Program-made: the position numbers and the translations under genes
Part shown: positions 31,354 through 41,730 of the stretch, piece after piece
How the letters are laid out: each line of letters opens with the position of its first letter
Numbering within the stretch: position 1 is the first letter of the stretch
Source of the DNA: Amoebophrya sp. AT5.2
Lineage: Eukaryota > Sar > Dinophyceae > Syndiniales > Amoebophryaceae
Assembly: GCA_005223375.1 (NCBI GenBank)
Contig: RXOD01003815.1
Span: 1-57,068 of the forward strand
DNA length: 57,068 nt
Direction of reading: 5' to 3'
The notes under the pieces: model-generated
What the model was told of the DNA's origin: nothing
What the model saw: only the letters and a program-made list of their open reading frames with translations
Databases searched by the model: none

Positions 31354-32976
31354 TCACAGCCGGGAAAATGTACCCAGTCTAAAGAGTAAGAGGCAGCGAA
31401 ACCTAGTAGACACCCCGAGCCAGGAGATGGAGAAACGTCCCCTGATCGTCACTTGATCAAGTGTGTGAGTGTGGGGATGTTGGGTTGGCGTCTGACTCGC
31501 AGGCTCTCCGGGGAATATCGAAATTGATGAAAACTGGGAAAAGGGACATCGTGTCCGGCGATAAGACAACTTATGACTGTACTTGAAATTCGTGCCGCGG
31601 CCGTCGGGTCGCCTTCGCCTCTCGTGCAGCTTATTGCCCCACCGGTCCCCTTCCCAAAGACGCTCCCATACCTCGGCCAACCGCTCCTCGTATTCTTTCT
31701 CGTACGTTTCTTTCTTGAGAGCAAACTGTGACCGGTACTTACTGCTGAACTTCTTTTGCGTGTCCTGCCACTTCTTACGCTCGGTGAAGGATGCGTTGTC
31801 GCTGGACCCGGAATTGCATTCGAAATCGCTGTCGTCATCGTGGAAATGTGAAGTCGGGGCATCTCCCGGTGGCACCGACGCTTGTTGTTCTCCGTCCATC
31901 GAGCTATCCGTGACCGCTCCCGGAGCAGAGGTGGAGTTACTGCCTTCCCCTTGCTTGGATCGCAGTTCGTCGGCTTGCTGCTGGTGCCGCATGCTCATGG
32001 CAAAATCTTCTGTCCACCAAGTCCTTGCGAATGGTCCATCGCCCTTCTTCGGCCACGGCTGCTCTGCTTTGTCAAAGAACACGAGTTTTGCTTTTCTCCA
32101 AAAGTCATCGGTTCTGTAACCGACCACGTTACGATCTGACGGATACACTTCTTGTTCTCCCCCATGAGCAAGAAAATCTGGCAGCGACAGCGCCCCGCCC
32201 AGCGAAAGCTCGGCTTCTCCCGGTTGCCTCCCGTGGATTCCCATTCTACACCAAACGTGCGGGGATCCAGATTCGTACGGCGAAGAATTCAAACGGCGAA
32301 AGTCCAATCCAAAAATCTCCCGTGTCCCCTTAAACATCTTGCATAGCTCTGGGCACTCGCGCTCTACCCGCTTCGCGAACGCCTTGCGTTTCTCTGCAGC
32401 GGTCCGCTTCCGCTCCCCCTCAAAACGTACCAACTCCTTAATCGCTTTCTCCCGCAGCCACGCTAGCATGTTCATCTCCTCGAATTCTTCCTCGTCCGAG
32501 TATTCACCTTCATATTCATCGAAATCCCGCACGCGCCGAACTCCCGCGTTCCGCGTTCGTGCCTGCCGCAAAATCTCCATGAGCGGCAGCTTGATTCCCG
32601 AAAAAGTGGTGGTGGATTTTTGCGGTCTCGTGTTGTTTGCGGCGGATGCGGAATCCGCTTCAGCGTGTGCAGCCGGGGTAGCCTCGAAGCGTGGAAGAGG
32701 AGTGAAATTCGTAGTTGAAGCCGAACTGTCTGCGCTTGTGATCGGTATCGGAGTCGTCATCGCCCGTCGATCGCCCTTGCCCGTCGTGTCGCGCAAAAAC
32801 TCCAGATGTACATCGACGTAGTAATTGACCAGATCATGTTCATGATTGACGCCAGTTGTAGCGCCGCGTGTAAGGCACTCGTGCATGTCATGGATGATGG
32901 ATCTCAGGCGACGCGCCGCTTGTTGTTCTTGCGGCGCGCTCTGGTCGGAGGACGGTGCTGCTGCGGTCGTCGACAT
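31354..32976 (-). CDS. Lineage-specific family member B
   Basis: Function unknown. A single open frame; I chose the Met at 32976 (MSTTAAAPSSDQSAPQEQQA), because the 31 codons upstream lack an ATG and look untranslated. Shared family blocks in order: YYVDVHLEFLRDTTG, PIPITSADS, FSGIKLPLMEIL, NMLAWLREKAIKELV and RVERECPELCKMFKGTR. These match member A at similar spacing, but only one module is present. After the shared part come a unique region (PHVWCRMGIHGRQPGEAELS) and a charged helical tail (KKETYEKEYEERLAEVWERL). The last 60 codons after GTNFK are low quality and a GTACAGTC donor occurs there, so the true 3' end may be spliced elsewhere. It sits 190 bp from member A, same strand, as a tandem paralogue. 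Confidence 0.6.
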   Translation of the reverse strand: MSTTAAAPSSDQSAPQEQQAARRLRSIIHDMHECLTRGATTGVNHEHDLVNYYVDVHLEFLRDTTGKGDRRAMTTPIPITSADSSASTTNFTPLPRFEATPAAHAEADSASAANNTRPQKSTTTFSGIKLPLMEILRQARTRNAGVRRVRDFDEYEGEYSDEEEFEEMNMLAWLREKAIKELVRFEGERKRTAAEKRKAFAKRVERECPELCKMFKGTREIFGLDFRRLNSSPYESGSPHVWCRMGIHGRQPGEAELSLGGALSLPDFLAHGGEQEVYPSDRNVVGYRTDDFWRKAKLVFFDKAEQPWPKKGDGPFARTWWTEDFAMSMRHQQQADELRSKQGEGSNSTSAPGAVTDSSMDGEQQASVPPGDAPTSHFHDDDSDFECNSGSSDNASFTERKKWQDTQKKFSSKYRSQFALKKETYEKEYEERLAEVWERLWEGDRWGNKLHERRRRPDGRGTNFKYSHKLSYRRTRCPFSQFSSISIFPGEPASQTPTQHPHTHTLDQVTIRGRFSISWLGVSTRFRCLLLFRLGTFSRL

Positions 32977-34486
32977 CTTTGTCCTTTGGAGGATGACGGT
33001 AATTGCCACCTGGCCCTCCTCTTCCTGGTACTTAGGTTGTCTCGGTCTCCGATCAGTTGCTCGACACACGCTGCTTGCGTGCTCCTGAAGGCTTCAGGCT
33101 GAAGCAGTTGTAGGGATTATTTTGCCTCCTGCAGGTCAGCAGCGGCGGGACACGAGGGGCGTATTTGGATTGCGGTGAGGGTGACGGAGGAAAAGCTGCC
33201 GAGTTTGCATGCTGTACAGCCGGTTGCAACATGATGACGGAGATTTTGGTGCTGGTGAGTCATGTTGTGCAGCCGCTTGATTGATGTGGGTCCGTGAAGT
33301 TTGGACCCGTCGTGGTGAAGTTAGATGGTCCTGCTTGGACACTCTCCAGTATTAATCTGCTGATGTCGCGATCATCTTCAGCTGCGCTGTAGCTTCTTGA
33401 GAGGAGGCAGGTGTAGCAGGGAGGTGCAGCCTACTATTTCATTCATCTTTCTAAATCTGATCTCTTCCGATGCATCATCGTGTCAGATGAAGAGGCGCGG
33501 CGTGAGGATATTAGAGTTAGAGCATGGGTTTGTGTATCCATCTTGGCTAAACCCTAGGATAGAAACACGCACCTAGTGAAACTGAAACTGTAACTGAACC
33601 TGAAAGTGCAAATATTATCGGAGACCGAAAACGAGATACCAATGATTAGAAGGGGAGCAAATGAAATTAAATAGCCATGTTCAGACTCCTGTTTAAGTAC
33701 CCTCAAAAAAGGAAGTGCGCACTCAACTCAGCCACATACTCACAGCTCATGAGGAAAGCAGAAAGAAACCCGAGTTGCCCTAGTCGGAGAAAAAAATGAA
33801 CGGGATTATTGGTGGGGTAAGTAACAGGGCGAAGTCACCGCAGCACAAAAAACAAACAAAGTAGACAAAAGTAGGATACTTTCTTACAACATGGAGAGCC
33901 GCCCAGTGCCGGTTGGCACGTAATACAACACATGACAGTAGGATAGCGTTAGGTCAAGGACGTCCAGGTGCAAATTCTCTCGTCGTCGTCTCACTTTATT
34001 CCAACAAGGATGTTGAACAAAGTAAAGTACTTAATTTCCCTGATGCTCTCAAGATCTGATCACACATTTTGCTGTGCGGTCGAATTGACTTTGACGCGAC
34101 TTGACGAGGCACTCAGTATCAGCAAGATGTAGAAGAACAATCTCAATTATAATGGGGATGCGGACGACGTCACGAATAGTAAAGCCGGTACGTCGGCTAC
34201 ACGTGTACGTCGTTGTCAGAGATGTTAGTGGACGCCTTGTAGGAATCGGAAAAAAGAATGGCTCCACCTTTCCAGCAGCAAGATCGAAAGCGAGAAAAAA
34301 AACATTTTCATTTTTGAAGCAGCTGCGTCGAGTGCCTGCTTTTGCGCACGAGCATTCCAGCAGCGCGCCACGCGCATGTTGCGGACGACCGCCTCCACCA
34401 GCTGCACTAACATCGGATGCACACCACCCTTCGTCTACAGCATCGGATGATCCATCCTATCGGTCGAGAATCGCAGCTCCAGCTGG
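32977..34486. other. Gap between genes, no supported gene
   Basis: About 1.5 kb with only short, conflicting frames. No repeat family or RNA gene is recognised. Confidence 0.5.
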
Positions 34487-36879
34487 CTACACCACGATCC
34501 CGCCGAGGTAGTCGAGGACCGGGGCCGCCTTTCCGTCCTCCAGGTACGCCGCGACGGCCTGGAACTCGACACCGGACTCGTTTTCGCCGCGCACAATCCG
34601 AATGTTACCGTTCTCGCCCCAGGACGACCCCCATGAGTTCTGGATGGTCCAGTACGGCTGCTTGGTCGTGGCTGCACAGTGATGGGCGTGGAGGGTGTTC
34701 GGGTTCGCAGCAGATTTATCATCCATGATGTATTTCTTGCAATTGCATTCATCATCAGCATTCGACTGTCCAGCGGCCTGGGTCTAGGACAAGTAAAACG
34801 ACATTTATCGATTGATTTTATTGTCGTAAACCTCTTCTACCGTCTTCGCCCCAGCCGATGAGCAGGACCGCGTGGTCCACCTTCACCCACATCTGCTTGG
34901 TTTTGATGGGGGAGGACTTGTACACCCCACTGCGGTAGTACATGAAATCCATGCCGGGCTCGAGCGCGACCGCGAGCGGACCATACTTGTACAGGTCCTG
35001 CATCATGCTGGCGACGTTGCAGTTTCCATAGAAACCCCCGATGTAAGACCAGTTCTTCACCTGAAGAGGAGGTTGTTGAAGCTCGTCCCCTGCGTCCTGC
35101 ACCTCCGGTTGCGGTAACTGAGCTGTGCTGTTGCTGGTCGATGAACAATTACCTCGGAGAAAGAGCCCTCAGAGCTCTCAATGCTCTACAACTGTGTGCG
35201 TCGTCACCGGCGACCGGAGATCGATCGCATACGCTATTCAAAAAAGAACCAGTGCAAAAATTCATACGAGGTCGTAAACTACATCACTGACTCTCTGACA
35301 ACTTGTTGATTGCTTCCCTTCCCACTCACACACCCTCAACTTTTTGTTGCCTGTAATCATTGAAGCTAAAATCACCCCCGAGATCCCAGTATTCTTTTAC
35401 CTTTCCCACCGCTCCTTCTTTTTCTTTCTCCTCCACGCACTGATCGAACTTTTCCTTCGCCACCGCGCCCGTGTTTTTGTTGAACATGCTCTTGCAGGTC
35501 ATGGTGTCCGACGTGAAGTAGCTGCCCACGCAGCTCTTTGGGACCAGGCCCACGTGCTTGCTCCACATGGACACCAGCGAGGGGTACCCGCCCTGGCACC
35601 CCTGGTTCAGGTCTGAGCAGTAGAGGGGCAGGTTGATGGAGAACCCCTCCAACTTCGGGTTCTGCTTCATCACCCGGTACCGGGCGGAAAGCATGTGCAC
35701 GGAGGAGACGGCGTAGCACGATCCGCAGTCCTGCTGGTCGAGGATCGGCTCGAGGTAGTCGTTGCCGTCGTTGGCCTTGGACCAGGAAAAAGATTTGGGG
35801 AGAGAGTCGTCTCGTACTAGTTCACCAGCCGCGGTGTTTTTTTCCGTCTCTCTATCGACCAGCATAGCCTTCGCGTTGCCCCCTGCATCGGCGAAGCTTT
35901 GCGCCTTCGGCGACGTTTTCAGGCTCTTCGCCTCCGCGGAAGTGGGCTTGTTCATCGCCTTCTTCTGCAGCTGGTGCATCTTCTGCTGCAGAAACTCGTC
36001 CGAGTACACCGCAGCAGTCCACGTGTTCTCAGCACGGCTGTTGATCTTAGCGACCACCGCCGCGTGGTCCACCTTTTCCGCGCGGAACGCGTCCGTCTCG
36101 ACGTCCTTGCTTGTTGCAGACGCCAGGAAGCTCTTGTTCATCCCCTGCTTCGTGTTGGAGGTCTTCCTGCTCTGCTGTGTCCCGGAGGACCTGTCCGCCA
36201 GACCGCGCCACTTCAGCGCCGACTTCAGTTTGGCCGCCCTCACCGCCCTCTTCTCCTCCTCCAGCAGGGAGAGGTGGTAAAACGCCACGTCCTTCTGCGA
36301 GTCGTTCTTCTCCGCCTTGTAGCAGCCGAACATGCCCGATTTCACGTCCCGATACCACCCGATTTCGGACTGCCCGCAGAACGAGCGGAAGTACTTCTTC
36401 CCGTGCACGGACGCGTGCTTCGGCTTCTCGAAATGCGCGAAGGAGAAGAACTCGTACTTGTCCGGCACGGTCACCGACACGCCCTCGTCGTAGATCATCG
36501 TCCATTTGCCCTCGTGCTCATTCCCGACAACCGCGGTGTTCGGGTCCTTCAGCTCGACGCTGAGCACCTGCTGGACGGATTTCTTGTCGAAGAAACTCGC
36601 CAGGGCGGGCTGCTTACTGTCGATGTCGGGGGTGGCGTGGCCGCAGGTGGAGCGATGCTTGGATTTTGGGCCGAGGTGGAACTTCCAACTGCCGACAATC
36701 TGCGTCCGAATGCAGTGGACAGGCAGATCGGCAGACGCGAGTTGAACATTGGAAGCTATGCCTCCGGCAGTGAAAAGAAGAATCTTGCTCCTCGCCCCGC
36801 TCCGCCACGACAGGGGGCCGTACGGGGCAGGGGAAGCAGTAGTAGCCATGCTCATCCTAGCGGTATCGCGAGGCTTCAC
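34487..36879 (-). CDS. Cathepsin C-like (dipeptidyl peptidase I) cysteine protease
   Basis: Papain-fold C1 peptidase removing N-terminal dipeptides; expected in lysosome-like or secretory compartments. Three exons, about 35332-36879, 34841-35060 and 34487-34671, give about 650 residues. Introns are GTGTGAG..TTCAG and GTAGAA..GCAG; the first donor could be 9 nt upstream. A hydrophobic leader ends near LASA (residue 50), followed by an exclusion-like domain starting DLPVHCIRTQIVGSWKFHL, as in DPPI. The catalytic set is complete: Gln382 and Cys388 in DQQDCGSCYAVSS, His in VDHAVLLIGWG (exon 2) and Asn in QNSWGSSWGENG (exon 3). GGFYGNCN is a further DPPI signature. The pro-region between exclusion and catalytic domains is long and Lys/Ala-rich. 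Alveolate parasites use such enzymes (DPAPs) in digestion and egress. Confidence 0.9.
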
Positions 36880-37298
36880 CGATGCTGCACTCGCGTTTGG
36901 CTCTCCTGCTCTTCCATAGTGAAACGAAAGGATTTCAAGTGTCAGCGTTGATGCGCACGGCCGTGAGTGCGCCGTAGGGGGTGATTTTTGCGATCACACG
37001 TGCAGAAACAGAATCTCGGGCACATTTAGCACGCCAATACTAGTAGAGGCTCGCGGAGGCCCGAACTCGAACATGAATGACGCGCAACTGCACGAGATTT
37101 TTTTTTTTTTGATTTTCCCGTCGTGTGGGCTCTTGCCGTGTTTCTTCTCTTTTTTGCCTTGTTGTGGTCGTTTCATCGACCACCGGGCGCGATCAGATCA
37201 CGGGAGACATCAAGAAGAAAATGGATTTCGGTTTTTTCATCATCTCTATGCCCTTCCAGTTCCTCTATCGTGGATCTATCGATCCCAGCATGCAGTCA
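36880..37298. other. Gap between genes, no supported gene
   Basis: Short region between the peptidase start and the BBS9 stop. It contains a T-run at 37098-37111 and nothing recognisable. Confidence 0.5.
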
Positions 37299-40200
37299 CT
37301 AGTCCTCTTCCTCTTCCCCGTTCAATATTATTTTTCGGTCTATCCGCACCCCATTCGCCAGGCGGTCAATCACCATCGTTATCCGCTTCTTCAACTTATT
37401 CAGGTCTGCCGGGATCTTGAGGGCGTTTCCGCTGTTGCCCAGGAAGCTCCCGCCTTCCGACTTCTTCATCACGGCCGCGGCGCCTCCCGGATCGAGGGAC
37501 GAGACCAGCGCCACCTTCAGCAAATGTTCCAAGTTGTATTCCGCGATCTCCTCCCAGCCGAGGTTCTGGTGGTCCCCGGCCGAATGGAACCCGAAATACG
37601 CCTTCAGCGCCTCCACGTCGTCGCTCAAGTCGAACCGGTACTGGATGAGCAGCAGGATCAGTCGCGTGCAGGCCTGCAGATGCTGGGAGACGACGGAAAG
37701 CGCCTTCTCCGCCTCGTCGGTCGTCTCCGCAATGCCCGCGATGGACTCATAGGTGAGCTGCAGCAAGGAGTCGAGGTTGCCGAGGGGCGCGGGATTGGAG
37801 CGGTCCTTATACCGGAGCAGAAGCCGCTTCTGGATGACGCGGTACCTGAGCGTCAAATTGTCGTATCCGGTGTGCTACGGCTATACCGAGTGGAATTACT
37901 ATAGGAATTTCATCGCGATCCGATGATACCCAACAGGAATGTCAATTGCCCCAAACGGACTCTAGCGCGACTAGGTACTCCTGAACCAGCGCAGTAGTCG
38001 CGCACGATATCTTCATCCGTAACCTACACACAGCATGAGCATCTCAAACTGGAAGCCTCTGAGTGCTGGAAGGAAAGCAGTAATACTGAAAAAAGTCAGT
38101 ACTGCTTCGTCCTGTCGGCGAGGTCACTGCGCAGGGAGATGAGATGCCTCCTCACGGAGAAGTGGTCGTCCAGAACCGAGAAGTAGTCGTGCAGGGGCAG
38201 CGAGTCCTGGAAGGACACGTCGCACCTGTGGTGGCTCAGCCGCTCACAGAGCGCGTGACACACCAAATACAGCGCGCCGAACTCGCCGGACTGGACGCTT
38301 ATCCTCCCCGCGGACTTCGAGACGAGAATCGTCACGGTGAAATTGGTGCCGGCGAGGTACTGAAGGGAAAGAATGTTGCTCGAAGTCGCCTGAACGGGAG
38401 TGCCCTGTTGTCGGTGTGGTGATCGATGTTGATGTGGCAAGAATTTCAGATACTATGTCACTTTGTGTTTGTAGTTATAGTTGAAGATGGTGATGGAAAT
38501 AAAATAACGGCCCTCACGCTCACTATTCTATACGAAGAGGAAGAACGAAGTTGAATTTTAAATTAGCGAATCGTACAGCGCTGACGCTCCCTTCTTCGAA
38601 GAGGTCCGCGAACACTTCGTTGAGTGGCGGCGGCGTTCTCGAGCAGTCCAGCTGAATTTTGTATGCCGCTGTTTTTATTGGCGGGATGGGTCGCACCACC
38701 CACGACAGCGGTATCTCGAATTCCGTCATCGCGACCCTTGCCTCGCCGTTGTGCTTCAGCGAGTACGCGCACGAGGCCCGTGCGCTTAAATGGCTGCACA
38801 GGACCCCCGCTGCCAACACTTTGTAGTTCACCGTGAATGCAAATCCCTCTCCGCTCGACTTCAGCTCGTTCAGGTAGAACGACTTTTGGTCCGCGTGCAA
38901 GCAGTCCGGCGCCTCCACACAAAACGCGAGCTTTTCCGCCGCCTCCACCCCCTCGAGCCGCGCAAGAATGGAAACACTGCCCTCCAGCACGGCGCCGTCG
39001 ATGTTCGCGAAGGTGGAATCGTCCGCGTCCTCGTGATCGTCGTCCAACAGCACGCAGTGCGGTTGCACCTGCGCCTGCAATAGCAACCTGTCCTTCGGCT
39101 CCGCGCGGCCCTCGCCGTGCGACTGCCGGATGGTGGTGAGCAGCTGCTGATGCTCGTCCTCCATGGCGCCGTAGTTCAGCTCCTTCATCTCCGTGTTCAC
39201 GAGGGCCGCGGGCGGCGGATCGGTGCCTAGGTAGGAGACGTCGAGCAACCCGTCCTCGTCCAGGGTCGTGATCATGCCGCGGATTCCGGCGACCTCGGCC
39301 ACCTCGATCGCGATCGGAACGTGCGACAGTTGCGCGCACCAGATGATCTGCGTCTCCCGGAAGATGAGCAGGTGTCCGGAGTGCGTGCCCAGCATCAAGT
39401 TGTGCTGGACCGATTGGGTCGTAGAAGTTTCACCAGGGGTCTGGGGCGTGGGGTACACCGTGGCGCAGGAAATCTCGTAGTCGAGCTTCTTCTGCAACTG
39501 GATCTCGCCGTCGGACTTGAGGTAGAACAGATGCCGCTCACCCACAACGACGATGGACTCGGGATTGGACCCGGTGGCAGACTTCAGGACGCGCGCGTAG
39601 AAGAGCTGGGTGGGATACTCGCCGAGGTTCACGGACCAGTCAACCTGAACCCGCTTGCCGGCAGAGCCGCCGGGCTGGGTGGAGGAGGAAGCGGCGGCGG
39701 TCGGGCCTGTCGTCGTGCATTCTCACTTTAAAAATGATTTTGAGAAAATCACTTAATATCTCGTTCACGAATTGGAGCTACCAACATTTTTTTTTTCGCG
39801 GTCCGGCTACGGCGTGTACTAGTACTACATGCTCACTTTGTGTCTCTCCAATGCCATCGCCATCCGGCGCACGGCCACAGATACCTGCTATGCTGAGCGG
39901 CATTCCCCCCATGCTGGTTGCTCCTCCGCCCCCGCCGCCCCCCGCTGCGCCGCTCCCGCCTGAGCTAGCTGGGCCGAACGCTCCCACGTTGTCCGCTGCG
40001 GCCGCCAGGACGGAGTATCGGTATGCGTGCAGGCACATGCAGGAGTCGGCGGTCACGAAGGAGTCCGACTTCGCGATGTACAAAATTTGGTTCGGCGACA
40101 GAAAGGTGTCGCTCGGAAGCTGCCGGCTGAAGGCCGGGGCGTCCTGCTCGAAAAAGCTCAAGACCCCGTCCAGGCTCTGAATGCACAAAAAGTCGCGCTC

Positions 40201-40734
40201 CCCGCGGCTGGCCTGCTGCGCGAACGGCCCGAAGCAAAAGTTGTAGGTGGGCCGCGCGAGCTCGTGACCGTAGCACTCGATCACGTTGTAGTAGTTCACG
40301 GCGCCCTGATTGCTCACAGTGGCGGACACCATGTAGATGGCCACGCGCTTCGGGTGCAGCACAGCGAGACAGACCTCGCGCGACCCGGCGACAAAACGCC
40401 CCGAAGCGAGCTGGAGAATGGGAGCCTCCAGCATCTTCTCGAGGATCAAGTCGTCGACGCGGTACTCGCGGCGCCTGCGATGGAGCGATACGATCGTCGT
40501 TTTGGATTTCATGCGAACAAGACAAAAAAATTGTGGCTGAACTTGTATTTCAGTCTGAGCATGGAGTTGTTGTAGATCTTACCTCGGGTAGTACATCCGG
40601 AGCATGCCATCGAGCGAGCCGATGACGATTTTATTGTTGCCGCCAGGCTCATTATCCACGTTGCAGATGCAGAGACAGTGGGCCTCTGCATTTCCACGTA
40701 CGCTCCAGAAGGAGCGCGCCTGAAACAAAGACAT
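37299..40734 (-). CDS. BBS9: BBS9 / PTHB1, core BBSome subunit
   Basis: Scaffold subunit of the BBSome, the coat that carries membrane proteins in and out of cilia. Five exons, 40583-40734, 39837-40474, 38577-39706, 38103-38389 and 37299-37845, sum to 2754 nt (917 residues, close to animal BBS9). All introns obey GT-AG and phases agree. The start MSLFQARSFWS matches the conserved N-terminus. The beta-propeller follows (KIVIGSLDGMLRMYYP; FLCIQSLDGVLSFFEQDAPA; KRVQVDWSVNLGEYPTQLF; TLDEDGLLDVSYLGTDPP). The GAE/platform part contains ILVSKSAGRISVQSGEFGAL. The C-terminal helices contain YRVIQKRLLLRYKD, APLGNLDSLLQLTYE, NLGWEEIAEYNLEHLLKVAL and LKKRITMVIDRLANG. A Gly/Pro/Ala-rich insert of about 40 residues sits near the exon 2/3 junction. 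It shows that the organism builds a BBSome-bearing flagellum. Confidence 0.95.
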
Positions 40735-41730
40735 GCAGCCACTTGTGCTACCGGATGAGGTCGGCAGCCAGAACTGGATTTGCGTTGCCTTAGCACGCCA
40801 AGCACGGTGTTCGGGGGTACTCAAAAGGAGACACGAGTTCACGCTGTGGTGGCAACGAGTTCACGACGCTGTTCACCGGCAGGCACCTTCCGACGTGGCA
40901 TCCATCTTTAAATTCAATTTTTTTTAGATGGGGTGTCTCAATCCACGACTCCGGTCAGAAGTATGATCATAGGTCTCAATCTCATAATCGAAAATTTACA
41001 CATCTACTTCTCTCGTCCAGCTACACGTGCCGGTCGGCTTGTAGGGGGTGAATACGTAGCTATCTATCATGGATCTACTTTTATTCTTCTCTTTTCTATG
41101 GTCCTAGAGTTCCAGACCGCTCCACCAACGCAAGGCCAGATCCGCTCTTCTCCTCCACGTGCACGTGAGAGCTACTACTCTGCAACAGAGAGAGTGCCTC
41201 CCCTTCAACCCCTACTGACTACGCAGCAGAAACTGAAGCCGTGTAGGAAGTAAACCATCACCATCTGATCTCTGTACCTGACGGCCACCCCGAAGTGTGC
41301 CCCCACTGCTACAAGGTGATGCGCTCTCCTTTCTTTGTCTCCGGACGGCGGGAACCATCCATCGACGGCATTGCTGATGCTGTAACGGGGCATATCGTGC
41401 TCGTGGCCGACGGGTTTAGCCTTCTGCCCTGCCTTCGCATCCACTTTGTCGGCCTTGGCCATTTTTGCCCTTTTCCAGCTGCATTCTATCCGATCCATAT
41501 TTATACCACCATCACATAGCAGCTCGTTTTCAATTTCATATTCTTGATTTTTCGCGTTCCTGGTACTGGTTTCGTTTTGCATTCGTTATCCGGTCTCTGC
41601 GCACATTGGCTCAGTCGAGTAGTAGAAATTAATAGTAGCTTTTTTCGTCATGCAGCACGTGTCTCAGAAATAGAATCACAATCAATGAAGTGATGCGTTA
41701 CCAAGCCAAAATCGCCGACACTCCTCTGGA
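40735..41730 (-). other. Gap between genes with one weak minus-strand frame
   Basis: A minus-strand frame at 41205-41582 (125 codons, starting MQNETSTRNAKNQEYEIENE and Lys/Ala-rich in the middle) ends beside a GTACAGAG donor-like site. It might be a small exon, but nothing about it is recognised and I do not call a gene. Elsewhere in the gap I see nothing. Confidence 0.3.

Noticed and set aside
35899..36951. 350-codon plus-strand open frame
   Set aside because: It lies opposite the cathepsin C-like gene, which has complete catalytic motifs. The plus-strand product is Arg/Leu/His-rich with no domain, a shadow of GC-rich codon usage.
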